DNA of 64,000 nucleotides from Hyphomicrobiaceae bacterium (GTDB taxonomy: Bacteria; Pseudomonadota; Alphaproteobacteria; Rhizobiales; Hyphomicrobiaceae): positions 313,501 to 377,500 of the forward strand of contig JACKJH010000004.1 in assembly GCA_020638055.1 (NCBI GenBank), given 5' to 3'. The translations under genes and the position numbers were made by a program. Each line of letters begins with the position of its first letter. Position 1 is the first letter of the stretch. The notes beneath the pieces are model-generated. The model saw only the letters and a program-made list of their open reading frames with translations, searched no databases and had not been told where the DNA came from. Shown piece by piece: positions 1 to 6,557 of the stretch.

Positions 1-1
1 G

Positions 2-511
2 GTTGCACTGATGATTGGTTTCTTCGGCGCCATGATCATGCTCGTGCCGTCACGTGAATTGGGCAACGTATCCAGCATAAACGCAAGTGGCGCCGGTGAG
101 ATGGCTGCGCTTATTTCGGCAATGTGTGTGGGGCTTATCGGACCTCTGGTCAAGCAATTGACCAGCGAAGACGATTCGGATCGCATTGTCTTCATCACGT
201 CTTTAATGATGACGCCGCTTTCATTGATTCCCGCGTTATTCACCTGGAGCTGGCCTAGCGGCAACCAATGGCTGATGCCCGTACTGCTGGGACTGTTCGC
301 CGTATTGGGGCACATGGCTCTGGTTCGTGGCTATTCGGTCGCCCAAGCCTCGCTGGTGATGACCTTTAAATTTTCCCGGGTGCCCTTCGCTGTGGGGCTC
401 GCCTATCTATTTTTTGGCGAGACAATCGCGATGCAAACCTGGATTGGTGCTCTTCTCATATTTGCCGCTGGGCTTTACATCGCGCGGCGCGAGGCGACAG
501 AGCGATCCTGA
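2..511 (+). CDS. EamA/DMT-family transporter, 5' end cut by window edge
   Basis: C-terminal 169 residues of a drug/metabolite-transporter (EamA) membrane protein. The frame is open to the first base of the window, so the true start lies upstream. Hydrophobic segments alternate with short loops, as in the second five-helix EamA repeat: helices around MAALISAMCVGLIGPLV, VFITSLMMTPLSLIPALF, WLMPVLLGLFAVLGHMALV, and the final pair VGLAYLFFGE and WIGALLIFAAGLYIARR. The pattern GY-x-x-A-x-A-S-L-V followed by P-F-A-V-x-x-x-Y-L-F-F-G-E is typical of the family. Substrate cannot be inferred. The full length of such proteins is about 290-300 residues, so roughly half is missing because of the window boundary, not because of mutation. 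Confidence 0.85.
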   Translation, partial: VALMIGFFGAMIMLVPSRELGNVSSINASGAGEMAALISAMCVGLIGPLVKQLTSEDDSDRIVFITSLMMTPLSLIPALFTWSWPSGNQWLMPVLLGLFAVLGHMALVRGYSVAQASLVMTFKFSRVPFAVGLAYLFFGETIAMQTWIGALLIFAAGLYIARREATERS

Positions 512-604
512 ACGAAGTGCATTGTGAGAGGGGCCGTTGCATGAGACTTGCAGCATTGCAGGTGATGGCGCGCCCGCATGGCAAAGAAACGTTGAAGTGT
601 GAGC

Positions 605-631
605 AAAAAAAAGCTGGCCGTCAGGCCAGCT
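605..631 (-). terminator. Rho-independent terminator, leftward
   Basis: Perfect 8-bp stem AGCTGGCC/GGCCAGCT (612-619 with 624-631) with a GTCA loop, preceded on the plus strand by a run of A (605-611). Read on the minus strand it is a GC-rich hairpin followed by seven U. No recognised minus-strand gene lies just upstream; the nearest is the reductase ending at 1268. Confidence 0.75.
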
Positions 632-1195
632 AAATTTGCACCCCTCTTTGTCCGTTGGGATGACCATTGCACACGCTGATAAAATGACGACGGGTGCGGT
701 CGACGGATCTGGTTCTTGCCTGGCTACAACGTCACTTGAGCCTCTTCAACGTTGCTTGTTCCCGCGTAGCTTGCCCCGCTTCGGGAGCCAAGCGGGTCGA
801 AATTTAATTCTCCTCTCAGCCTTTGCAAGCAGCCAATCACAGTTGCGCGACTTTTGTTGTTGGGATGGGCTCGGCGTGTGTGAACAAATTAAAAGAGCAA
901 CGTGATTGGGTTGCAGAAGGTGCATGAAAAGACATAGTGCGGGTGCACGGAAACTGTCGATTTTTGGTTCTCTGATGGTCGGTAGAGCGGATAAGAAAAA
1001 GTCTTGTGCATGACTAACTGCTATTCACAATTCTCTCTACATCTCGAAGTTGCGACGTGTTTGTGACGCGGTGGCAACAGCGTCAAACAAACGATGCCGC
1101 GCTGTGACACGGCACCGTCGCAAAATTAGCAACGCACGGTTGCAATAAAGCCCGTCCACGATTCATTGAAGCGCCAACGGGCTCTATACTTTTGA

Positions 1196-1251
1196 TCAAA
1201 GCGTGTTTCTCACGGCTCTACCGCTGCACACTTCAGCTAAATATACTCTAG
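1196..1251. repeat. Degenerate B-type palindromic module (right half)
   Basis: It matches, with several substitutions, the right half of the B element at 4521-4625: the pattern G-C-x-TGTT-x-x-TCACG...CCG...ACACTTC-x-GCT-x-A...CTCTAG is kept and it ends in CTAG (1248-1251). It lies 16 bp beyond the stop codon of the reductase gene. The divergence suggests an old copy. Confidence 0.6.
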
Positions 1252-1267
1252 CTCAAGCGGGCGTCGG

Positions 1268-2296
1268 TCAATCAACCGATGCGGTCTGAGCATCATCGTC
1301 ATAGGCATTATCCGGGAACACTGGATAGACACCTGCGACACGCCCCATCTGCTGTGACAAGGCAAGTACCGTATCGATCGTGGGCGTTGCAACGTCGACG
1401 AGCCTTCCCATCTCCTGCACAACCGTCAGCAGCGCATCGAGTTCAATCTGACGGCCCTTTTCCAGATCCTGCAACATGCTGGTTCGGTGAGCGCCAACGG
1501 ATGCAGCACCGTTGATGCGCCGCTCGATGTCAACGCGGAAGTGCGCACCAATACGCCGTGCAATGATCTCTGCTTCTTCCATCATCTTGCGGGCGACGGA
1601 ACGGGTGCCGGGATCTGTTGCGACAATGTCGAGTGTGGCATGCGTCAGGGCTGAGATCGGGTTGAAACAGAGATTGCCCCACAGCTTGAGCCAGATGTCG
1701 TTACGGATCTCTGGATAGATCTTAGGTTTGAGACCGGCAGCTTCGAACGCTTCGGCCAGCTTCTTGATGCGAGGCGTTTCCTGACGTGTCGGCTCACCCA
1801 GGCCATAGCGATCGCCGTAGGTATGCTTGATGACGCCTGGTGAGATGATCTCGGCTGCTGGATAAACTGTGCATCCAATAGCGCGCTGCGGCCCCAGCGT
1901 GTTCCATTGCCGACCACGCGGATCAACGCTTTCAAGCTGCAAGTTTGCATACTGGCCTTCAAAGCCGTGGAAATACCACCAGGGGATTCCGTTTTGTGCC
2001 GTCACGATCGCTGTGTCGGGGCCAAGTAGTGGCAGCATATTTTCAGCCGCTTCCCAAGCCTGATGCGACTTCAAGGCGACGATCACATAGTCCTGCGGTC
2101 CCAGGTCTGCTGGGTTCACCGCTGCGGGCAGTCGTGCAACCTTTTCTTCTCCGCCGATTATGAGTTTCCAGCCATTGGCATTGATGGATTCCAAGGTTGC
2201 ACCGCGCGCGACAACCGAAACGTCGACACCGGCAAGTTTCATGAGCACTCCGATGTGGGCTCCAATTGCGCCGGCACCGTAGATACAGACCTTCAT
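1268..2296 (-). CDS. Ketopantoate reductase family protein (2-dehydropantoate 2-reductase-like)
   Basis: 342-residue NADPH-dependent reductase of the PanE/ApbA family. The N-terminus has a Rossmann GxGxxG motif (GAGAIG, residues 7-12), followed by the family patterns ALKSHQ, AQNGIPWW and, in the second domain, NDIWLKLWGNLCFNPISALT. The lysine and asparagine of that segment correspond to conserved catalytic and substrate-binding positions. Known PanE converts 2-dehydropantoate to pantoate for coenzyme A synthesis. This family has many paralogues with other 2-keto acids as substrates, and a protein of over 330 residues is longer than classical PanE (about 300), so the substrate is not certain. 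The start is supported by GGAAGG ten bases upstream of the ATG. It is a single-gene transcription unit read leftward. Confidence 0.85.
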   Translation of the reverse strand: MKVCIYGAGAIGAHIGVLMKLAGVDVSVVARGATLESINANGWKLIIGGEEKVARLPAAVNPADLGPQDYVIVALKSHQAWEAAENMLPLLGPDTAIVTAQNGIPWWYFHGFEGQYANLQLESVDPRGRQWNTLGPQRAIGCTVYPAAEIISPGVIKHTYGDRYGLGEPTRQETPRIKKLAEAFEAAGLKPKIYPEIRNDIWLKLWGNLCFNPISALTHATLDIVATDPGTRSVARKMMEEAEIIARRIGAHFRVDIERRINGAASVGAHRTSMLQDLEKGRQIELDALLTVVQEMGRLVDVATPTIDTVLALSQQMGRVAGVYPVFPDNAYDDDAQTASVD

Positions 2297-2477
2297 GGGG
2301 TGATTTCCTTCCCTCGATTTCTTTTCTTTGCTGGGATGCCAGTTACAAAGCGGTCATGTCCGCCGCCGTCAAGAGGACATGGACCAGCACGCGAAACTTT
2401 CACCACGTCAACGCGCAATCAAGGGCCGTGATTATTAGTGGTATCTATTTTTGGTGCGTTCTTCGCCCCAGGGTATT

Positions 2478-2509
2478 GAAAAAATACCCCCGCCGGAGAC
2501 CGGCAGGGG
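2478..2509 (-). terminator. Rho-independent terminator downstream of small gene
   Basis: GC-rich hairpin CCCC-CGCCGG/CCGG-C-AGGGG (2487-2509) next to an A-run at 2479-2484 on the plus strand, so a U-tract follows the stem on the minus strand. It lies 62 bp beyond the stop codon of the small minus-strand gene at 2571-2783 and supports that gene being transcribed. Confidence 0.7.
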
Positions 2510-2570
2510 CGCAGGGGAGAAACGCTCGCAGGCGCTTGGTAATGATCGGGTTAATCGTGGTTTGGCCGCT

Positions 2571-2783
2571 TCAAACCGATGGTCGACCCTCATAAATCAT
2601 CGCAAACGTGCGTCGGACGGCCTCTTCGTGCGGCACTTTGAAGCTGACGAGGCCGTCGTAAACATGACGTGCCGCGTTGGCCTTGTTGAATGCGACCGCT
2701 AGGGCGGAAAGTACTTGCCTGAGGCCAATTGTTTGCTGGCTTGCCCGCATGCCAAGCCCCGTGCCGGTCAAAAGCGTTGCCAT
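2571..2783 (-). CDS. Small hypothetical protein, 70 residues
   Basis: Unrecognised small protein. The start at 2783 is chosen because AAGGA lies eight bases upstream of this ATG; longer in-frame starts exist (2807, 2885) but lack a binding site. The sequence begins MATLLTGTGLGMRASQ, has a central helix-like segment (RQVLSALAVAFNKANAARHVYDGL) and ends AMIYEGRPSV. There is no signal peptide or membrane segment. A clear leftward terminator follows it. Base composition matches the neighbours. Function unknown. Confidence 0.55.
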   Translation of the reverse strand: MATLLTGTGLGMRASQQTIGLRQVLSALAVAFNKANAARHVYDGLVSFKVPHEEAVRRTFAMIYEGRPSV

Positions 2784-3277
2784 GTGTCGTGTCCTTTCCG
2801 TGCTCATGATCATCGGACAACTCTGATGCGACCACTTATGGGTGGTGTTTGGCGTAATCTGCAGACATCCGATGTGCTGCGCCATTTTGTGCGCTGCAAT
2901 AAGGCATATGGTATGCCAGTGGTGAAATGCAAGAGATTTTCACGCATGCATGGGTGTTATGCATTGATCGAATAGGGTTTTTCAAAACATTGCCGATTGC
3001 GCATATTTGGTGCAGTTGTGAAAGGAAACGACGCCTTGAATGGAAAACCAAGGCCAACCGCGTCTGCGATCGCTTTGCCGGTGGACCTAGAGCGCATTCC
3101 GATCCGATGGAATCGGATCGGCGCTCTAGCTTTTTGTTTGGTCGCATTTTCTGCGACGAACCGGCGTCCACTTCGTCGGAAAATGCTCTAGCAGAAACTG
3201 ACCATCTGGCTTTTGAAAGGCTGTCGGATTAACAGGTTTTCCGGGCGGGTCAGCAGCACTGCCAAGAGGCCAAAGCG
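2784..3277. other. Intergenic region upstream of aguA
   Basis: 494 bp separating the divergent small gene and aguA. It holds the complete A element at 3087-3191. Nothing else can be supported; no clear -35/-10 pair was chosen. Confidence 0.5.
3087..3191 (+). repeat. Palindromic element A, copy 1 (two hairpin modules)
   Basis: 105-bp element bounded by CTAG at 3087-3090 and 3188-3191, with an internal CTAG at 3126-3129. Module a1 is a long hairpin: AGAGCGC pairs with GCGCTCT, and CCGATCCGAT pairs with ATCGGATCGG. Module a2 is a second hairpin, in which GCATTTTC-x-GCGACGAA pairs with TTCGTCG-x-AAAATGC. A T-run (CTTTTTG) follows a1, so a1 could act as a rightward terminator. Near-identical copies lie at 4417-4522, 6453-6557 and 38696-38800. 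Confidence 0.9.
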
Positions 3278-4324
3278 ATGATAGATGCGTCAGCGAAGAA
3301 CTTTTTCGTACCAGGAGAATGGGCGCCGCAAAGGGCGATGTGGACTGCTTGGCCAGCTAACCCAGATGAGTGGAACGGTGATCTGCAACCGCCACGCGCC
3401 GACATTGCTCGGCTGGTTGCCACGCTGGCCAAAGCCGGAAATCGGGTTCGGGTGCTGGTCAACGGTGCGGAGGCCGAGGCGAGTGCCCAGGCTGCGATTG
3501 GCGATCAAGCGGAACTGGTGGCAGCGCGCTATGGCGACATCTGGTTGCGCGATACCGGCCCGATCTTCGCAAAGTCGGCTGGTGGAGCAGAAAGCGCTGG
3601 TTGTTTGGAACCTATAGCGCTTCGTTTCGCCACCAATTCATGGGGCGGCAAATACAATCTGCCTGACGATGAGACAGTTGGCGACGAAATCGCGCGCCTT
3701 GCTGAAACGGAGATCCGCCGCTTTGGCTTTGTCCTGGAAGGCGGGGCCGTCGACCATGATGGACAGGGAACGATCCTCACCACGCGCCAGACACTGCTCA
3801 ACCCGAACCGTAATGGCTGGACCAAGCAGCAGGCCGAAGACGCGCTTCGCCAGGCTTTCGGTGCCAGGCAGGTGATATGGATCGATGAGGGATTGAAGAA
3901 CGATCACACCGACGGGCACATCGACAATATCGCGCGCTTCGTCGCTCCGGGCCGCGTCGTCTGCCAGGCTTCTGCCGGACCCGACGATCCCAACGCCGAA
4001 ACACTTGACCAGATCGCGGCGACGCTGGCGGCCGCAACAGATGCAACCGGCAAGACGCTGGACGTGATCCGCATTCCTGGCGTCGGGCTCTACCGCAACG
4101 CGCTGGGCGAGGTGGCGCCTGCGTCGCATATGAACTTCATTATCGCCAATGGTGTGGTGGTGGTGCCTGTCTATGGAACCGCGACGCAAGCTGCGGCCCT
4201 GGAGGCTTTGCAAGCTGTGTTTGCGGACCGCAAGGTGGTCGGCCTGCCGTCGCAAGGCGTGCTGGGTGCAGGAGAAGCCGGTGGCGGTTCATTCCACTGC
4301 ATCACCCAGCAAGAACCGGCGTGA
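3278..4324 (+). CDS. aguA: Agmatine deiminase
   Basis: 348-residue cytosolic enzyme of the peptidyl-arginine-deiminase/agmatine-deiminase family, hydrolysing agmatine to N-carbamoylputrescine and ammonia in the arginine-decarboxylase route to putrescine. Visible family marks are the N-terminal WAPQRAMWTAWP, the substrate-binding RYGDIWLRDTGP (about residues 84-95), FVLEGGAVDHDG, the DHTDGHIDN histidine/aspartate motif (about 208-216) and the nucleophilic cysteine in GGGSFHC (Cys341). Length is normal for the family. GAGG sits eight bases upstream of the ATG. The partner N-carbamoylputrescine amidohydrolase is not in the window. The gene and its own terminator are bracketed by two same-orientation A elements. 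Confidence 0.93.
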   Translation: MIDASAKNFFVPGEWAPQRAMWTAWPANPDEWNGDLQPPRADIARLVATLAKAGNRVRVLVNGAEAEASAQAAIGDQAELVAARYGDIWLRDTGPIFAKSAGGAESAGCLEPIALRFATNSWGGKYNLPDDETVGDEIARLAETEIRRFGFVLEGGAVDHDGQGTILTTRQTLLNPNRNGWTKQQAEDALRQAFGARQVIWIDEGLKNDHTDGHIDNIARFVAPGRVVCQASAGPDDPNAETLDQIAATLAAATDATGKTLDVIRIPGVGLYRNALGEVAPASHMNFIIANGVVVVPVYGTATQAAALEALQAVFADRKVVGLPSQGVLGAGEAGGGSFHCITQQEPA

Positions 4325-4362
4325 CGTCAACGCAAGCGCATGGGACACCTCTGCAAATGAAA

Positions 4363-4396
4363 ACGGGAGGCTTGGCGGCCTCCCGTCTTGTCTTTT
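4363..4396 (+). terminator. Rho-independent terminator of aguA
   Basis: Nine-base stem ACGGGAGGC/GCCTCCCGT (4363-4371 with 4378-4386) followed by CTTGTCTTTTT, 38 bp beyond the aguA stop codon. Confidence 0.85.
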
Positions 4397-4416
4397 TACC
4401 TGAGGCCTTATGAGCG

Positions 4417-4522
4417 TTAGAGCGCATTCCGATCCGATGGAATCGGATCGGCGCTCTAGCTTTTTGGTTTGGTCGCATTTTCTGCGACGAACCGGTATCC
4501 ACTTCGTCGGAAAATGCTCTAG
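4417..4522 (+). repeat. Palindromic element A, copy 2
   Basis: Same two-hairpin structure and orientation as copy 1, with only a few differences. The left boundary is TTAG and the right boundary is CTAG (4519-4522), which is shared with the following B element, so the two elements are fused end to end. Confidence 0.9.
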
Positions 4523-4625
4523 ATCGCGTTCACTTTTCATGGAATTGCGAACGCGCTCTATTTTCTTTTATTTTGAGCATGTTCTTCACGCCGAACCGCG
4601 TACACTTCGGCTGAACATGCTCTAG
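4519..4625 (+). repeat. Palindromic element B, copy 1, fused to element A
   Basis: Element from CTAG (4519-4522) to CTAG (4622-4625). Hairpin b1: ATCGCGTTC...GAACGCG. Hairpin b2: GAGCATGTTC...CCGAA...TTCGGCTGAACATGCTC. The last CTAG provides the TAG stop of the minus-strand mcd gene (4622-4624). A nearly identical copy is at 14349-14455. Confidence 0.9.
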
Positions 4626-6274
4626 TTCGCGCCCTCAAGCAGACGCCGGGCAATGACCTGGGCCTGGATCTCGGCTGCACCCTCAAAGATGTTGAGAATG
4701 CGTGCGTCGCAAAGCACGCGTGAAACCGGATACTCCAATGCGAAGCCGTTACCACCGTGGATCTGCAAGGCGTTGTCAGCCGCAGCCCATGCAACGCGCG
4801 CGCCCAACAGCTTAGCCATGCCGGCTTCAAGGTCGCAGCGGCGGCCTTCGTCCTTTTCGCGCGCGGCAAAATAGGTGAGCTGGCGCGCCACCATCACTTC
4901 CACCGCCATCATCACCACCTTGTTGGCGACACGCGGAAACGAATAGATCGGCTTGCCGAACTGATTGCGTTCCAGCGCATAGCGCAGCGCCAGGTCCATC
5001 GCGCATTGCGCCACACCAACAGCGCGTGCGGCGGTCTGGATGCGCGCTGCCTCAAATGTGTTCATGAGCTGTTTGAAGCCCTGGCCTTCCTCGCCACCGA
5101 GCAGGTTTTCCGCCGGTACAGCAAAGTCATCGAAGGAAATATCGTATTCCTTCATGCCGCGGTAGCCGAGCACCTCGATCTCTCCGCCTGTCATGCCGTC
5201 GGCTGGAAATGGATTGGCATCGTCACCGCGCGGCTTTTCAGCCAGCAACATCGATAGGCCCTTATAGCCCTTTTCATTAGGATTGGTGCGCACAAGCAGC
5301 GTCATTACATCGGCACGCACGGGATGCGTGATCCAGGTCTTCTGTCCGGTCACCTTGTAGGTGTCGCCGTCCTTGACGGCGCGCGTCTTGAGTGAGGCGA
5401 GGTCAGAGCCGGTGTTGGGTTCGGTGAAGACGGCTGTGGGCAGGATTTCGCCAGACGCGATCTTGGGCAGATACTTTTCCTTCTGCGCATCGGTGCCGTT
5501 GTTGAGTATGAGTTCGCCGGCGATCTCAGAGCGCGTACCGAGTGAACCAACACCGATATAACCGCGTGACAATTCCTCTGAGACGATGCACATGGATTCC
5601 TTGCCGAGCGCCATGCCGCCGTACTCTTCGGGCAGCGTCAGCCCGAAGACGCCCAGTTCCGCCACCTGCTGCACGATTTCCATCGGGATATAGTCGTTCT
5701 TCAGATGCCATTCGTGCGCATGTGGCACGACCTCCGCTTGCGAGAACTTGCGCATCTGTTCGTGGATTTCGGCGTGCATTTCGTCGAGACCACTGTCACC
5801 AAATGTCGTTGCACCCTGCTGGTTGGCAATCAACTCAGCCAAACGTGTCTTGACCGTCTCGGCGCTGCCTGCGGCGACCATCTCCGCAGCGGCGTCTTCA
5901 AACGTGCGGACGATATCGCGAGGCACGCCCATGGCTTCCGGGCGAATGATTTCCCCCTGGCTCATTGGTATGCCGCCGGAAATCTGGGCCGCATATTCCG
6001 CTGTCGCGACGGCAAGCAAAAGCTTTTCGATTTCGCCTAAGCGGCCCTCATCGTTTAGGCGCGATGCCCAGACCTGCATCTGGCGGATGCCTTCGATGGT
6101 GGTCGCCAGCCACGACAGTCCGTGAACGGCGTGCTGGGCGGCATCGATACCGCCTGCGTCATCCACTTTGCGCCGAACGCCGGACTTTGCCGACGCCAGG
6201 ACACGTTCGGCTGCAGTAACGACTGTGCCGACGCGTTCGATCAGGTGGTCAGCGCCTTCGGCAATGAAATCCAT
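4622..6274 (-). CDS. mcd: (2S)-methylsuccinyl-CoA dehydrogenase
   Basis: 550-residue flavin-dependent acyl-CoA dehydrogenase. The long N-terminal extension (about 150 residues before the acyl-CoA dehydrogenase core) is characteristic of Mcd of the ethylmalonyl-CoA pathway, which oxidises (2S)-methylsuccinyl-CoA to mesaconyl-CoA. Core signatures are PEEYGGMALGKESMCIVSEELSR, AVFTEPNTGSDLASLKT, VTGQKTWITH, the FAD/substrate segment RYALERNQFGKPI and the C-terminal catalytic region QIHGGNGFALEYPVSRVLCDARILNIFEGAAEIQ. The start at 6274 (MDFIAEGADHL) is preferred to the in-frame one at 6385 because GGAGGAT precedes it and homologues begin there. The stop codon is the CTAG end of a B element. ccr of the same pathway lies at 12.4 kb, so the two are neighbours but not one operon. 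Confidence 0.9.
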   Translation of the reverse strand: MDFIAEGADHLIERVGTVVTAAERVLASAKSGVRRKVDDAGGIDAAQHAVHGLSWLATTIEGIRQMQVWASRLNDEGRLGEIEKLLLAVATAEYAAQISGGIPMSQGEIIRPEAMGVPRDIVRTFEDAAAEMVAAGSAETVKTRLAELIANQQGATTFGDSGLDEMHAEIHEQMRKFSQAEVVPHAHEWHLKNDYIPMEIVQQVAELGVFGLTLPEEYGGMALGKESMCIVSEELSRGYIGVGSLGTRSEIAGELILNNGTDAQKEKYLPKIASGEILPTAVFTEPNTGSDLASLKTRAVKDGDTYKVTGQKTWITHPVRADVMTLLVRTNPNEKGYKGLSMLLAEKPRGDDANPFPADGMTGGEIEVLGYRGMKEYDISFDDFAVPAENLLGGEEGQGFKQLMNTFEAARIQTAARAVGVAQCAMDLALRYALERNQFGKPIYSFPRVANKVVMMAVEVMVARQLTYFAAREKDEGRRCDLEAGMAKLLGARVAWAAADNALQIHGGNGFALEYPVSRVLCDARILNIFEGAAEIQAQVIARRLLEGAN

Positions 6275-6452
6275 GCTCCATCCTCCAGGTGGTGGTGGTG
6301 GCCCTTCACGGACCTGATTGTTGTGGCGCAACATAGACAGAGGGAAGCCAGAGGCAAATGGCTTTTTGTCTCGACTTTCTGGCAAGGCTGGATAAGCCGC
6401 AGAAGGCCGTGAATGGGTGCCTCATGCGCTGCACACCTCAGCCAAACCTCGC

Positions 6453-6557
6453 CTAGAGCGCATTCCGATCCGATGGAATCAGATCGGCGCTCTAGCTTCT
6501 TGTTTGGTCGCATTTTCTTCGATGAACCGGCGTCCACTTCGTCGGAAAATGCTCTAG
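6453..6557 (+). repeat. Palindromic element A, copy 3
   Basis: Complete a1+a2 element bounded by CTAG at 6453-6456 and 6554-6557, same orientation as copies 1 and 2. It has a few substitutions (CAGATCGG in a1, CTTCGATGAA in a2). Its right CTAG provides the TAG stop of the minus-strand gene ending at 6554. Confidence 0.9.

Larger units (their letters stand above)
512..1267. other. 756-bp intergenic region with a leftward terminator and a decayed palindrome
   Basis: No convincing protein gene. It contains the hairpin at 612-631, whose T-tract faces left, and a degenerate B-type palindrome at its right end. The ORFs here overlap the hairpin or lack ribosome binding sites. A minus-strand reading frame of 59 codons (746-925) ends in a basic tail but has no support. 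A non-coding transcript running leftward into the terminator is possible. Confidence 0.6.

Noticed and set aside
407..667. Minus-strand open frame running through the hairpin at 612-631
   Set aside because: It would have to be translated across a strong terminator and into the antisense of the EamA gene; no homology pattern seen.
740..840. Possible TPP-like or SAM-like riboswitch on the minus strand (CTGAGAGGAG followed by a hairpin)
   Set aside because: Only the short CTGAGA word matches the TPP element; the rest of the conserved core is absent and no thiamine gene is downstream.
3638..4255. 205-codon minus-strand frame opposite aguA
   Set aside because: Antisense to a complete agmatine deiminase; His/Arg-rich composition typical of a shadow frame in GC-rich DNA.
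3087..4625. CRISPR array
   Set aside because: The repeats are long palindromic elements next to genes, not short direct repeats with unique spacers of constant length, and no cas genes are present.
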